Source: Rossellomorea vietnamensis
GTDB taxonomy: Bacteria; Bacillota; Bacilli; Bacillales; Bacillaceae_B
NCBI RefSeq assembly: GCF_025398035.1
Contig: NZ_CP104558.1
Location: 1,178,001 to 1,242,000 of the forward strand
Direction of reading: 5' to 3'
Length of the DNA: 64,000 nt
The translations under genes were made by a program, and so were the position numbers. Each line of letters starts with the position of its first letter. Within the stretch, counting starts at the first letter, position 1. The notes below the pieces were generated by a model that made no database searches, was not told where the DNA came from, and saw only the letters and a list, made by a program, of their open reading frames with translations. Below, in pieces: positions 18,393-25,301 of this stretch.

Positions 18393-18658
18393 GTATGTAT
18401 TTCCCTTTCAACGTTATTTCCTTTTCTATCTTAAAGAATAAAACCGAAGAATGAAAGGAAAAATGATTAATTTCTTTAATGTTTATTCTTCCTTTAATGT
18501 AAGCCCCCTAAACCGAAAAGTATTTGATTCAAAGCATTTTCAAGCAAACAATACAATTTCGGCGAAATATTACCATTCATGTTCATGATGATATGACAAA
18601 TAATATAGGTACTGAAACATACATTGTTTCAAGTATACCAGTAAGGAGGAAAACGAAT

Positions 18659-18859
18659 ATGGCTAGAAGTTCAAATAAATTGCTTGTTCCTGGTGTTGAA
18701 CAGTACCTTGATCAAGTGAAATACGAAATCGCCCAGGAGTTTGGCGTGACGCTTGGATCTGATACAGTTGCCCGCTCTAATGGATCAGTTGGGGGAGAAA
18801 TCACGAAGCGTCTTGTGAAGCAAGCTCAATCTCAATTAACTGGACAACAAACTAAATAA
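18659..18859 (+). CDS. sspD: Alpha/beta-type small acid-soluble spore protein
   Basis: A 66-residue SASP that coats and protects spore DNA. The germination-protease site is in YEIAQEFGV, and the second conserved block is [32 protein letters not shown] precedes the ATG at 18659. The longer open frame upstream has no RBS. It is followed by a strong terminator. It lies between ktrD and rsgI, as sspD does in B. subtilis. Expression in the forespore through SigG is known for the family; I could not fix the promoter by eye. Confidence 0.94.
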   Translation: MARSSNKLLVPGVEQYLDQVKYEIAQEFGVTLGSDTVARSNGSVGGEITKRLVKQAQSQLTGQQTK

Positions 18860-18869
18860 CTTGGAATAC

Positions 18870-18900
18870 GGGTAGCTGGCATGTACCAGCTACCCTTTTT
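18870..18900 (+). terminator. Terminator after sspD
   Basis: A perfect 10-bp stem GGGTAGCTGG/CCAGCTACCC followed by TTTTT. Confidence 0.94.
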
Positions 18901-18904
18901 CGGT

Positions 18905-18940
18905 TTCAAAAACAAAGACCCATTCAGATGAATGAGCCTT
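18905..18940 (-). terminator. Terminator after rsgI
   Basis: On the minus strand, AAGGCTCATTCA/TGAATGGGTCTT (one mismatch) is followed by TGTTTTTG, 12 bases after the rsgI stop. Confidence 0.75.
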
Positions 18941-18951
18941 TTCCTATCCTG

Positions 18952-20082
18952 TTAATCTTTTTTATTTTCTTTTCTGTTTTCATGATTCTGTTTCTTTTCT
19001 TCGTTTCGATTATTTTGATGATCATTACGCTTATCATTGTTTTCATGGTATCCTTGGTCATTTCGTGTAGAATGATCATGCCCTCTATAAGGTTTGTCAT
19101 TACCTCGGTTCCCATTGTTACCATTTGAGGATTTCTCCATTTGTGACTTCTCGGATTTTCCCCTCTCCCCTTTATTTTCGGGGTGAGATTTTTGACGCTG
19201 ATCATGGTTTTTTCGAGGTTTTTCAGCCTTATCCGCAGGTTGTTTCTTCTCTTTTATTGGCGGATTCACCTTTTGATTTTCAGCTTTGATTTTTTCATCA
19301 ATGATCGCTTTCTTTTGCTTCTCTTTTTCTTGTTTGAGCATTTTTTCTTGAACTTCGTTATCTTCTATTGTTGAATCATTTTTTACAGGCTCCGTTGTTC
19401 GAGTGGAGCCCTTCTGTTCTGTTTCACGAATCAGTGAGCCTGCAGTCATTCCTTTTTCAGATGCCTTTTTCCTGAATTCCCGGGATGTTTCTTTCATGAT
19501 GATGTTCGTAGAATGATCAGAACCGTAGTCCTCCACAAACTCATTTAATTCGTCCATCAATTCGGTTTCCCGTTTAGGGTCGGAATCATCAATGAAGGAA
19601 GAAGTAATGAAAACATTTTGAGTTCCCTTTAAATACCCGAGTCTCTCACTTAAAAGGAAGATTTTCTCCGTCACTTCCCCCACATCTTCATTTTTCCAGT
19701 CTCTCAGTTCCTTTAAGAGAACCTCGGCATCACCATTATATGGCTTGATATTCAACACCTGTTGATCTTTATTTAATGTTAATTCCATACTGGGATTGAT
19801 ATCGACCGAGACATAGGCATACGCCCGGTTATTCTGCAGAACAGAACTTGAGAATAAGGCAATGATGACGACAAGAACTGTCAGCAAAGATGTCGACACT
19901 CTCCAATTCCACTTGGAAATCGTGTTTGGTTTATCAGCTCTTGAGCTCAGAGGAAAGAAAGGAATTTCTTCGCCTATCGCATACTGTTGATCGGGCTGCT
20001 TTCTTCCTGTAAGAAATTCTCCTTCTGGTGTCATCATCACCAGGATATCCTGTTTGATTTCCATAATGATCCCTTTTTTCAT
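18952..20082 (-). CDS. rsgI: RsgI-family transmembrane anti-sigma factor
   Basis: A 376-residue protein. Residues 1-55 form the cytoplasmic SigI-binding domain (MKKGIIMEIKQDILVMMTPE), and 61-82 a single membrane segment. Residues 85-215 are an extracellular domain starting AYVSVDINPSMELTLN (94-98 DINPS, the site near which RsgI proteins are cut). About 150 residues of Lys/Glu/Asn/Gln-rich, probably disordered tail follow. RsgI holds SigI inactive until wall stress or heat. In B. subtilis the disordered tail is reported to sense the wall state; this is recalled, not shown here. Its ATG overlaps the sigI stop (ATGA). Confidence 0.93.
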   Translation of the reverse strand: MKKGIIMEIKQDILVMMTPEGEFLTGRKQPDQQYAIGEEIPFFPLSSRADKPNTISKWNWRVSTSLLTVLVVIIALFSSSVLQNNRAYAYVSVDINPSMELTLNKDQQVLNIKPYNGDAEVLLKELRDWKNEDVGEVTEKIFLLSERLGYLKGTQNVFITSSFIDDSDPKRETELMDELNEFVEDYGSDHSTNIIMKETSREFRKKASEKGMTAGSLIRETEQKGSTRTTEPVKNDSTIEDNEVQEKMLKQEKEKQKKAIIDEKIKAENQKVNPPIKEKKQPADKAEKPRKNHDQRQKSHPENKGERGKSEKSQMEKSSNGNNGNRGNDKPYRGHDHSTRNDQGYHENNDKRNDHQNNRNEEKKQNHENRKENKKD

Positions 20083-20834
20083 ATCTCTAACCGCCCTTTT
20101 AAATAATCCCGTAAATAAACATAATCCCCTATAAGAATGAGAGAAATGGCTATAATATATTTTCTATTTCTCTCGATTGTTTTTCTGGTGACGTTCACCT
20201 GTTTTTCTAATTTTTTTATCGGTAATCGTCTTTTTTCTGTAAGATAATCTAAAAGTTCTGGTGAACTCACTACCTTTTTGGCGATTTCTATGGCATTCAA
20301 TCTTGCATCTTCATGTTTGGGAGACTGTTCAACCAGATCGTGAAAGGACAACTTGTATTGAGCCAGTTGTTCCTGAAAGTAAAGGATCTCTTCCCGTCGT
20401 TTTCTGGCTTCCTCCTGTTTTCCGAATTCCTCTACGGACACAATCTGATCGATTGTTACACCGGAAGAATCTTCCCCATTCTCAAATAAGCTAAAATCGA
20501 AGCTTATATCCTGGATCTTCCCATTCTTTCTGATATAATCGATTACTTTCCGCTTGATGATCACTTCAGAAAAACTGATGATGGAAGAGCCTCGTTGATG
20601 ATTATACTTTAAAATTGCGTCATGAAAGGCAATCAGACCGATGCTGAATTCATCGTCACTTTCATAAATGAATCGTTTGCATACCGATGATACCGTTTTT
20701 TTAATAAATGGCTTATAGTCTTCGAGCACCATGTTCAATAATTGCTCATCACCATTTTGTATCTGGATCGCCATCTCTTCAAGCGATTGCTTTTTCTTTT
20801 GTTTAGCGAGTAGAAATAGTAGAACATTTAGCAC
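20079..20834 (-). CDS. sigI: RNA polymerase sigma factor SigI
   Basis: A 251-residue alternative sigma factor. DDEFSIGLIAFHDAILKYNH and IIKRKVIDYIRK (region 2) and TRKTIERNRKYIIAISLI (C-terminal DNA-binding region) are diagnostic of SigI. I place the start at GTG 20832-20834, because a TATAAT box (20859-20864) would put the transcript start near 20852. That rules out the GTG at 20855. GGGGTGAGG lies just ahead of the chosen start, and the length then equals what I recall for B. subtilis SigI. It is cotranscribed with rsgI. Confidence 0.93.
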   Translation of the reverse strand: MLNVLLFLLAKQKKKQSLEEMAIQIQNGDEQLLNMVLEDYKPFIKKTVSSVCKRFIYESDDEFSIGLIAFHDAILKYNHQRGSSIISFSEVIIKRKVIDYIRKNGKIQDISFDFSLFENGEDSSGVTIDQIVSVEEFGKQEEARKRREEILYFQEQLAQYKLSFHDLVEQSPKHEDARLNAIEIAKKVVSSPELLDYLTEKRRLPIKKLEKQVNVTRKTIERNRKYIIAISLILIGDYVYLRDYLKGRLEI

Positions 20835-20858
20835 CAGCCTCACCCCATCCTGCACACT

Positions 20859-20886
20859 ATTATACTCATATGGTGTTGAATGTAAA
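20859..20886 (-). promoter_or_regulatory. SigA-type promoter of sigI-rsgI
   Basis: On the minus strand, TTTACA (20881-20886), 16 bases, TATAAT (20859-20864). The predicted 5' UTR is only about 18 bases. Confidence 0.65.
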
Positions 20887-20900
20887 AGGATATTAGGGAG

Positions 20901-20924
20901 AAAGGGTTGCTTTTACAACCCTTT
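20901..20924 (-). terminator. Hairpin after the DUF5667 gene
   Basis: A perfect 9-bp stem AAAGGGTTG/CAACCCTTT with a 6-base loop lies 42 bases after the stop. The following T run is weak. Confidence 0.6.
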
Positions 20925-20965
20925 CCTGACCGATGTGTCAATCACTTTCAGACTCTAGATCGAAA

Positions 20966-22165
20966 TCATGATTCTTTATGATGACCCTTACCGCCTTCTT
21001 CTCGTTTGCCGTTCTCACTGTGCTGATGATTTACTTTGACTGGTGCTGAATGTTGTTTTTTTACTTCTTTATTCTCGTGGCGGGCTTCTTTTACCTTTTG
21101 TTTTTCTTGTTTACGTACTTCTTTTGCTTCTTGCTTCTCTTGTTTACGTACTGCTCTTGATTCTTGTTTTGCTTCTTTATGCTGTGCTTTCCATTCTTTT
21201 TTTTCTTCTTTTTTCTCTATCTGTTTTTTTACTGGTGAAACAGTTTCTTCCTTATCTGGTGTTGTCGTTTCGGTAGTCTGTTCGACCGGAGCTTCTTCCT
21301 TTGCCGGCATTTCTGTCTCTAAGACAGGTGATTTTTCCATAGGAGTTTTTGTATCCTTTTCAGTTTCACTTTTTTCAGCCTTTTGTGCTGCTTTCTCCTC
21401 TAATCTGTCAAGCTTTTCAGCTAGTTTCAAGTAACTCTTTTCAATATTTTTTAGTAGGGCCGCTTTCGCTTTTGGATTTTTCACTTTTTCCATATTTGCT
21501 TTAAGTGACAAGATGTTTTGTGCCATCATTTCTTCCATAGCGTTATCATCGGTATTCTCTTCAATCTTTTCATCATCGGAAGTGGGTTCTTCTTTCAAGG
21601 CATCTTCAGAGGTTGTGTTATCAGTTTCTTCTTCCACTTTAGATTCATCATTCTTTTCAGAATCAGACTCAACACTCTCATCATCAGTTGAACCCTTTTC
21701 TAATTCATCATCAGACCACTGATTTTCCGATTTTTGCATCATCTCAATCGCTTTATTTAAGGCTTCGATGGCTTCGTCTTGTTTACCATCTTTGAATAAT
21801 TCTTCTACTTCGGCCAATCTTTCTGCAGCATATCCGGCTAACAGCTTGGCTTCTTTAGCATCGTCCATTGTAAACGCGAGATGGATTTTTTCGATTGCAA
21901 GCTTCGCAAAATAGAAAAAATCACCAGGCAATAAGGATGGAGCCTCTGAGGCTTGCTCTAGTTTTTCAATTTCATTTTTTGAGGATTCCAACATTGCGTC
22001 GTCATTTACTGCGACATCAGCACTGACTGTTTTCTCTTGCTCCAATTTAACGCTGTCAAAGTTATCGTCGTTTGAATTTGCAAACGCGAGTGATCCTGGT
22101 AAGCTAATAGAACTCGCTACAAGTACTGCTAATGAAGATTTCACTATTTTTGATTGTTTTTTCAT
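20966..22165 (-). CDS. Secreted DUF5667-domain protein with charged repetitive tail
   Basis: A 399-residue protein with a signal peptide (basic MKKQSKIVKS, hydrophobic core, cut probably after AFA at ~29). DUF5667 region at ~77-142: LLPGDFFYFAKLAIEKIHLA, then KEAKLLAGYAAERLAEVEEL. A Glu/Asp-rich stretch (~150-215) and a Lys/Glu/Gln tail with near-repeats of VRKQEKQ follow; the DNA here (21100-21170) carries matching direct repeats. The tail composition resembles the disordered tail of the adjacent RsgI. Upstream lies a candidate SigI promoter, so it may belong to the SigI wall-stress regulon. Its function is unknown. Confidence 0.78.
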   Translation of the reverse strand: MKKQSKIVKSSLAVLVASSISLPGSLAFANSNDDNFDSVKLEQEKTVSADVAVNDDAMLESSKNEIEKLEQASEAPSLLPGDFFYFAKLAIEKIHLAFTMDDAKEAKLLAGYAAERLAEVEELFKDGKQDEAIEALNKAIEMMQKSENQWSDDELEKGSTDDESVESDSEKNDESKVEEETDNTTSEDALKEEPTSDDEKIEENTDDNAMEEMMAQNILSLKANMEKVKNPKAKAALLKNIEKSYLKLAEKLDRLEEKAAQKAEKSETEKDTKTPMEKSPVLETEMPAKEEAPVEQTTETTTPDKEETVSPVKKQIEKKEEKKEWKAQHKEAKQESRAVRKQEKQEAKEVRKQEKQKVKEARHENKEVKKQHSAPVKVNHQHSENGKREEGGKGHHKES

Positions 22166-22222
22166 ATGTACACCTCGGAAGTTAATTTGGATTTGGCCGA
22201 TCGATCGCCTTATTAAAGGAGT

Positions 22223-22251
22223 TACGTTTAAATAACTTTTTTTGAGGGGGT
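22223..22251 (-). promoter_or_regulatory. Candidate SigI-dependent promoter of the DUF5667 gene
   Basis: On the minus strand, ACCCCC (22246-22251) is followed by an A/T-rich 19-base spacer and CGTA (22223-22226). I recall SigI promoters as ACCCCC plus CGAA or CGTA with A/T-rich spacing. It lies about 60 bases upstream of the ATG and next to the sigI-rsgI operon. Confidence 0.55.
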
Positions 22252-22331
22252 TTAACCAAATAAAAGTTTAGAAATTCCCTCAATCGTATAATTCTTCATG
22301 GCAACGAGCCGTCAAAACTTCCGTTCGGCAA

Positions 22332-22369
22332 AACAAAAAAAGCTAACGGGAAAACTCCACGTTAGCTTT
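22332..22369 (-). terminator. Terminator after the TerC gene
   Basis: AAAGCTAACG/CGTTAGCTTT with an 11-base loop, followed on the minus strand by TTTTTTTG. Confidence 0.9.
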
Positions 22370-22380
22370 ATATGACCTCA

Positions 22381-23166
22381 TTATTCTGCTTTTGCTTTTC
22401 TTTCAATATTTTCTTCTTCCTGCCTTGCTTTTCTTCTTGATAATAAATACCCACCTACAGATAGCAGGATCAATACGCTCCAGAAGACAAGTTTCCACCC
22501 TTTTGATTCAGGGAAGTGATGATCCAGGATGGCTACATCAGGATGAGCAAGGGTGAACACGGCAAGTTTCACACCTACCCAGCCAACAATTAGGAATGCT
22601 GCTGATTCCAAGGTAGGGTATTTCTCCAATAATTTCACAAACCAGGTAGCGGCAAATCTCATGATCACCAACCCGATGATGCCGCCTAGGAACATGACGA
22701 TAAACTGCCCTCCGTCAATCCCTCCTACATCAAACCATCCAGTCGGTTGCAGGGTTACGGCCAAAGCGACGGCAGCAAGCATGGAATCAACCGCGAATGC
22801 GATATCCGCAAGTTCCACCTTGAGTACCGTAGTCCAGAATCCAGAGCCTTTCGCCGGTTTTTCTTCTACTGCCCCGGTGTCTTTCCTTTTCTTCACAAAA
22901 TGGTGAATGGCCACGTAGAATAAATAAATCGCCCCAATCGCCTGAACCTGCCACACATTGACCAAGAATGAAATGAGAAATAATGCAGCGAACCTAAAGA
23001 CAAAGGCTCCTAAAAGACCGTAAAAAAGTGCCTTCTTCCTTTGTTCCACAGGTAAATGTTTGACCATTACAGCCATTACCACCGCATTATCAGCAGCTAA
23101 AATCCCTTCAAGACCTACCAATATCAGCAGGACCCATCCATATTCCAATAACATCGAAGCATCCAT
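22381..23166 (-). CDS. ykoY: TerC-family integral membrane protein (YkoY-like)
   Basis: A 261-residue protein with seven or more membrane segments. The TerC hallmark acidic motifs are EGILAADNAVVMA (~19-32) and ELADIAFAVDSMLAAVAL (~119-136). Members are linked to metal-ion handling, with recent work pointing to Mn2+ export or metalation of secreted enzymes. The yybP-ykoY riboswitch directly upstream supports a manganese role. Its position near sigI matches B. subtilis ykoY. The C-terminus is a charged cytoplasmic tail. Confidence 0.93.
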   Translation of the reverse strand: MDASMLLEYGWVLLILVGLEGILAADNAVVMAVMVKHLPVEQRKKALFYGLLGAFVFRFAALFLISFLVNVWQVQAIGAIYLFYVAIHHFVKKRKDTGAVEEKPAKGSGFWTTVLKVELADIAFAVDSMLAAVALAVTLQPTGWFDVGGIDGGQFIVMFLGGIIGLVIMRFAATWFVKLLEKYPTLESAAFLIVGWVGVKLAVFTLAHPDVAILDHHFPESKGWKLVFWSVLILLSVGGYLLSRRKARQEEENIERKAKAE

Positions 23167-23221
23167 ACCTCTAGTCCCTCCCTATTTACATAGTTAGTTT
23201 TCCAATAGGCAAGGAATTTTA

Positions 23222-23370
23222 TAAAAATAAAAAGACCCTTGCCTAAATAAGGCAAAGGTCTTGCTTAGCATACGGATATGCCAACAAAGCCGATGGCATA
23301 CACCATGAATTGACGACTTTGTTTAGGTATGAAACCTATAGCTACTCCCCTTTGACAGGTAGAAAACGTT
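23222..23370 (-). promoter_or_regulatory. yybP-ykoY (Mn2+) riboswitch
   Basis: On the minus strand, CAAAGGGGAGTAGC opens the aptamer and GCCATCGGCTTTGTTGGC, TATCCGTATGC and ACCTTTGCC follow. It ends in AAGACCTTTGCC/GGCAAGGGTCTT with a long T run (terminator 23232-23262). It controls the TerC gene 55 bases downstream. Mn2+ binding would favour read-through in this family. Confidence 0.93.
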
Positions 23371-23425
23371 CATTTGTATAGATGTATTTTAACTCAAAAA
23401 CATCTATCCGTAAAGAGAAAAAAAT

Positions 23426-23887
23426 TTATTGAACCCGTATCAGGATGGCTCGTATCAATAGTCCCAGCAACACTCCAGGAATCACAAACAAAATCGGTAG
23501 AAAAATGGGCCCGATGAATTTCCCGAATAGATATACCCTAGGGGAATACATCAAACCAACCGTTACCATATAGGCAGACATAACAAATGGTAAAAAGCTG
23601 TACTTCCCCTTATGGCCATCGGCAATTTTATACGCATCCCACATGGCAAACATATATAAACACGGATAAAACATAAGCCACTGGTAATCAAGTATGTCTG
23701 CTGCTTTATGTGTTTCGCCTAAAAAACTGTACATGATCCCCAGATTGAAGTTACTTTGAATATTGATTATGATCTCAAGAAGGACAAACAACGTTCCCTT
23801 AAACCATAAACCGACCAGCAATTGAGGAAAACCCGGCAGCGCAATACTCCACAGGATGCCTTCTAATTTTGTAATGGATGACTTCAT
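23426..23887 (-). CDS. Unknown four-helix membrane protein
   Basis: A 153-residue hydrophobic protein. Segments lie at about 12-32, 34-52, 76-92, 97-115 and 124-150, with Trp/Tyr-rich borders (DYQWLMFYPCLYMFAMWDAY). I recognise no family. The ATG at 23885-23887 is taken because GGGGTG lies just upstream; a GTG two codons earlier lacks an RBS. It is the last likely gene of a minus-strand run that begins with the SDR reductase at 25179. A TATAGATGT/ACATCTAT hairpin (23378-23407) follows. Confidence 0.6.
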   Translation of the reverse strand: MKSSITKLEGILWSIALPGFPQLLVGLWFKGTLFVLLEIIINIQSNFNLGIMYSFLGETHKAADILDYQWLMFYPCLYMFAMWDAYKIADGHKGKYSFLPFVMSAYMVTVGLMYSPRVYLFGKFIGPIFLPILFVIPGVLLGLLIRAILIRVQ

Positions 23888-23897
23888 AAGCACCCCG

Positions 23898-24038
23898 TCA
23901 AACAGGAGGAGTGGTAATACTGGTTGTTTCTAATAGGCTTATTGTAAGAATTGTGTTTGTCTCGGTCAGGGTATAGCGTAAGGGAAAATGACATCTTGAG
24001 ATTCCTCCTATTGAAGCTTCTCCCTTTATTTTTACCAT
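23898..24038 (-). CDS. Doubtful small open frame (46 aa)
   Basis: A short frame beginning MVKIKGEASIGGISRCHFPL fills the gap between the SDR gene and the membrane-protein gene. GGGAG lies 4-5 bases before this ATG; the longer frame from 24083 has AGAGGG touching the start. The Thr-rich C-terminus resembles no family known to me. It may be only the spacer of the operon. Confidence 0.25.
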   Translation of the reverse strand: MVKIKGEASIGGISRCHFPLRYTLTETNTILTISLLETTSITTPPV

Positions 24039-24090
24039 ATCTCTCCCAATTATTACGATGATTGCCCGTTTGAATGTTTCCATCCCTCTA

Positions 24091-25179
24091 TTAATCGATC
24101 TTTACGTGCAATCGCTCATTAGAGGCATTTTCAAGATAAAACTCAACCATTTTTTCAATCTGGCTGGAAAGGGACGGACATATAATCGAAGTCCCTTCCA
24201 GGTCTTTTAGGGCTTGTTGGCAGTTGAATTTACCTTGGAGTGTAAAATAGTCCAAAGCTTCCCGTTCGACTTTTAAATAACGGCGTATAAAGCGGAAACC
24301 AAGAGCCCAATTAGAAAGAGATAACGGAATATTCCCCTTTGGTTTCTTTTTTAACATATGCCATAAAATCTGTTCATACACTTCCTTTACCATCAGGGGT
24401 TCTGGATCCGTCAGATGATAGGTCTTTCCTTTCCCAGTCTCCTCATGCCCCAGATAAATGGATGCTTTCACGACATATTCAACTGGGACGATATTTATAT
24501 ATGAGGTACCCTCACCGAGAAATGGAATCCATGGCAGGAAAGATAGTCTGTTAAACATATTCATAATAAAGTATGGTCCATCGAACTTCACGGTCTCTCC
24601 CGTTTCTGAGTTTCCCTTCACGATACCTGGTCGGATGATCGTAATCGGCAGCTTGTCCTTCCATTCATCCACCAGAACCTCTGCTTCATATTTAGTCCGT
24701 TCATAGAAGTTATGAAAACGCTCAGGACGGATCAATTCATTCTCCATTAGTTCACCTTCACGAGATCCAGCAATAAAAGCAGTGGAAAAATACACGTATC
24801 TTTTTAATCGACGGAAGGTTTGACAGAAATCATTGACCTGTCGTGTGCCTTCTACATTTACTTTCTGAGCAAGATCCTGAGGGACTGCGAGATCATAGAT
24901 GGCTGCTAAGTGCCAAACATATTCCACTTCCTCCCTAATTTCGAGGATTTTCTCTTCTGACATGTCAAGATTCGTTCGGGTAATATCCCCTTCTACCAGG
25001 ATGATCTCTGCATCTGACAAGAATCTCAGTTTCCCCAATCCTTCTTCCGCCTGCTTACGCATTGAATGAAGGTGAAGTAAGTATACCTTCGTTGCCTTAT
25101 CCTGCTTGAGTAACTCTTCCACAATATTATGACTTAAAAAGCCCGGAAACCCTGTAATCAAATAGATACCTTTTTCCAT
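24091..25179 (-). CDS. Extended SDR / fatty-acyl-reductase-like oxidoreductase
   Basis: A 362-residue NAD-binding protein. The Rossmann start is ITGFPGFLSHNIVEELLKQD (glycine motif TGxxGF), and the catalytic YxxxK is in NFYERTKYEAEVL, after a Ser/Thr at FSTAFIAG. The region RPGIVKGNSETGETVKFDGP and the overall layout fit the male-sterility/thioester-reductase (NAD-binding 4) branch of SDRs, which reduce fatty-acyl groups. Without an A or T domain, the substrate is unknown. GGGGGAG precedes the ATG. A structured leader with a terminator-like end separates it from the RND gene. Confidence 0.8.
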   Translation of the reverse strand: MEKGIYLITGFPGFLSHNIVEELLKQDKATKVYLLHLHSMRKQAEEGLGKLRFLSDAEIILVEGDITRTNLDMSEEKILEIREEVEYVWHLAAIYDLAVPQDLAQKVNVEGTRQVNDFCQTFRRLKRYVYFSTAFIAGSREGELMENELIRPERFHNFYERTKYEAEVLVDEWKDKLPITIIRPGIVKGNSETGETVKFDGPYFIMNMFNRLSFLPWIPFLGEGTSYINIVPVEYVVKASIYLGHEETGKGKTYHLTDPEPLMVKEVYEQILWHMLKKKPKGNIPLSLSNWALGFRFIRRYLKVEREALDYFTLQGKFNCQQALKDLEGTSIICPSLSSQIEKMVEFYLENASNERLHVKID

Positions 25180-25211
25180 TTCGAACGTCTCCCCCGCTTG
25201 TCACCATTATT

Positions 25212-25290
25212 TTTGATAAAAAAGAGCTAACCTTAGGCTAAGGTACCTCATCCTTTTAGGAGGTGACTGCTTAACATGCGGGTTAGCTCT
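25212..25290 (-). terminator. Three-way-junction hairpin with terminator T run between RND pump and SDR genes
   Basis: An outer 10-bp stem, AGAGCTAACC with GGTTAGCTCT (25223-25232 and 25281-25290), encloses two small hairpins, CCTTAGGCTAAGG and ACCTC/GAGGT. On the minus strand the outer stem is followed by TTTTTTATC. It could simply end the RND transcript, or be a regulated leader of the SDR gene. Confidence 0.65.
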
Positions 25291-25301
25291 CGTTGTGTGT
25301 T

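Noticed and set aside
21100..21170. Short direct DNA repeats that could suggest a CRISPR or satellite
   Set aside because: They encode near-repeats of VRKQEKQ in the DUF5667 tail; no spacers or cas genes.
21036..21434. Plus-strand frame of 132 codons rich in Ser, Phe and Cys opposite the DUF5667 gene
   Set aside because: Mirror of the repetitive Lys/Glu tail on the minus strand; no RBS.
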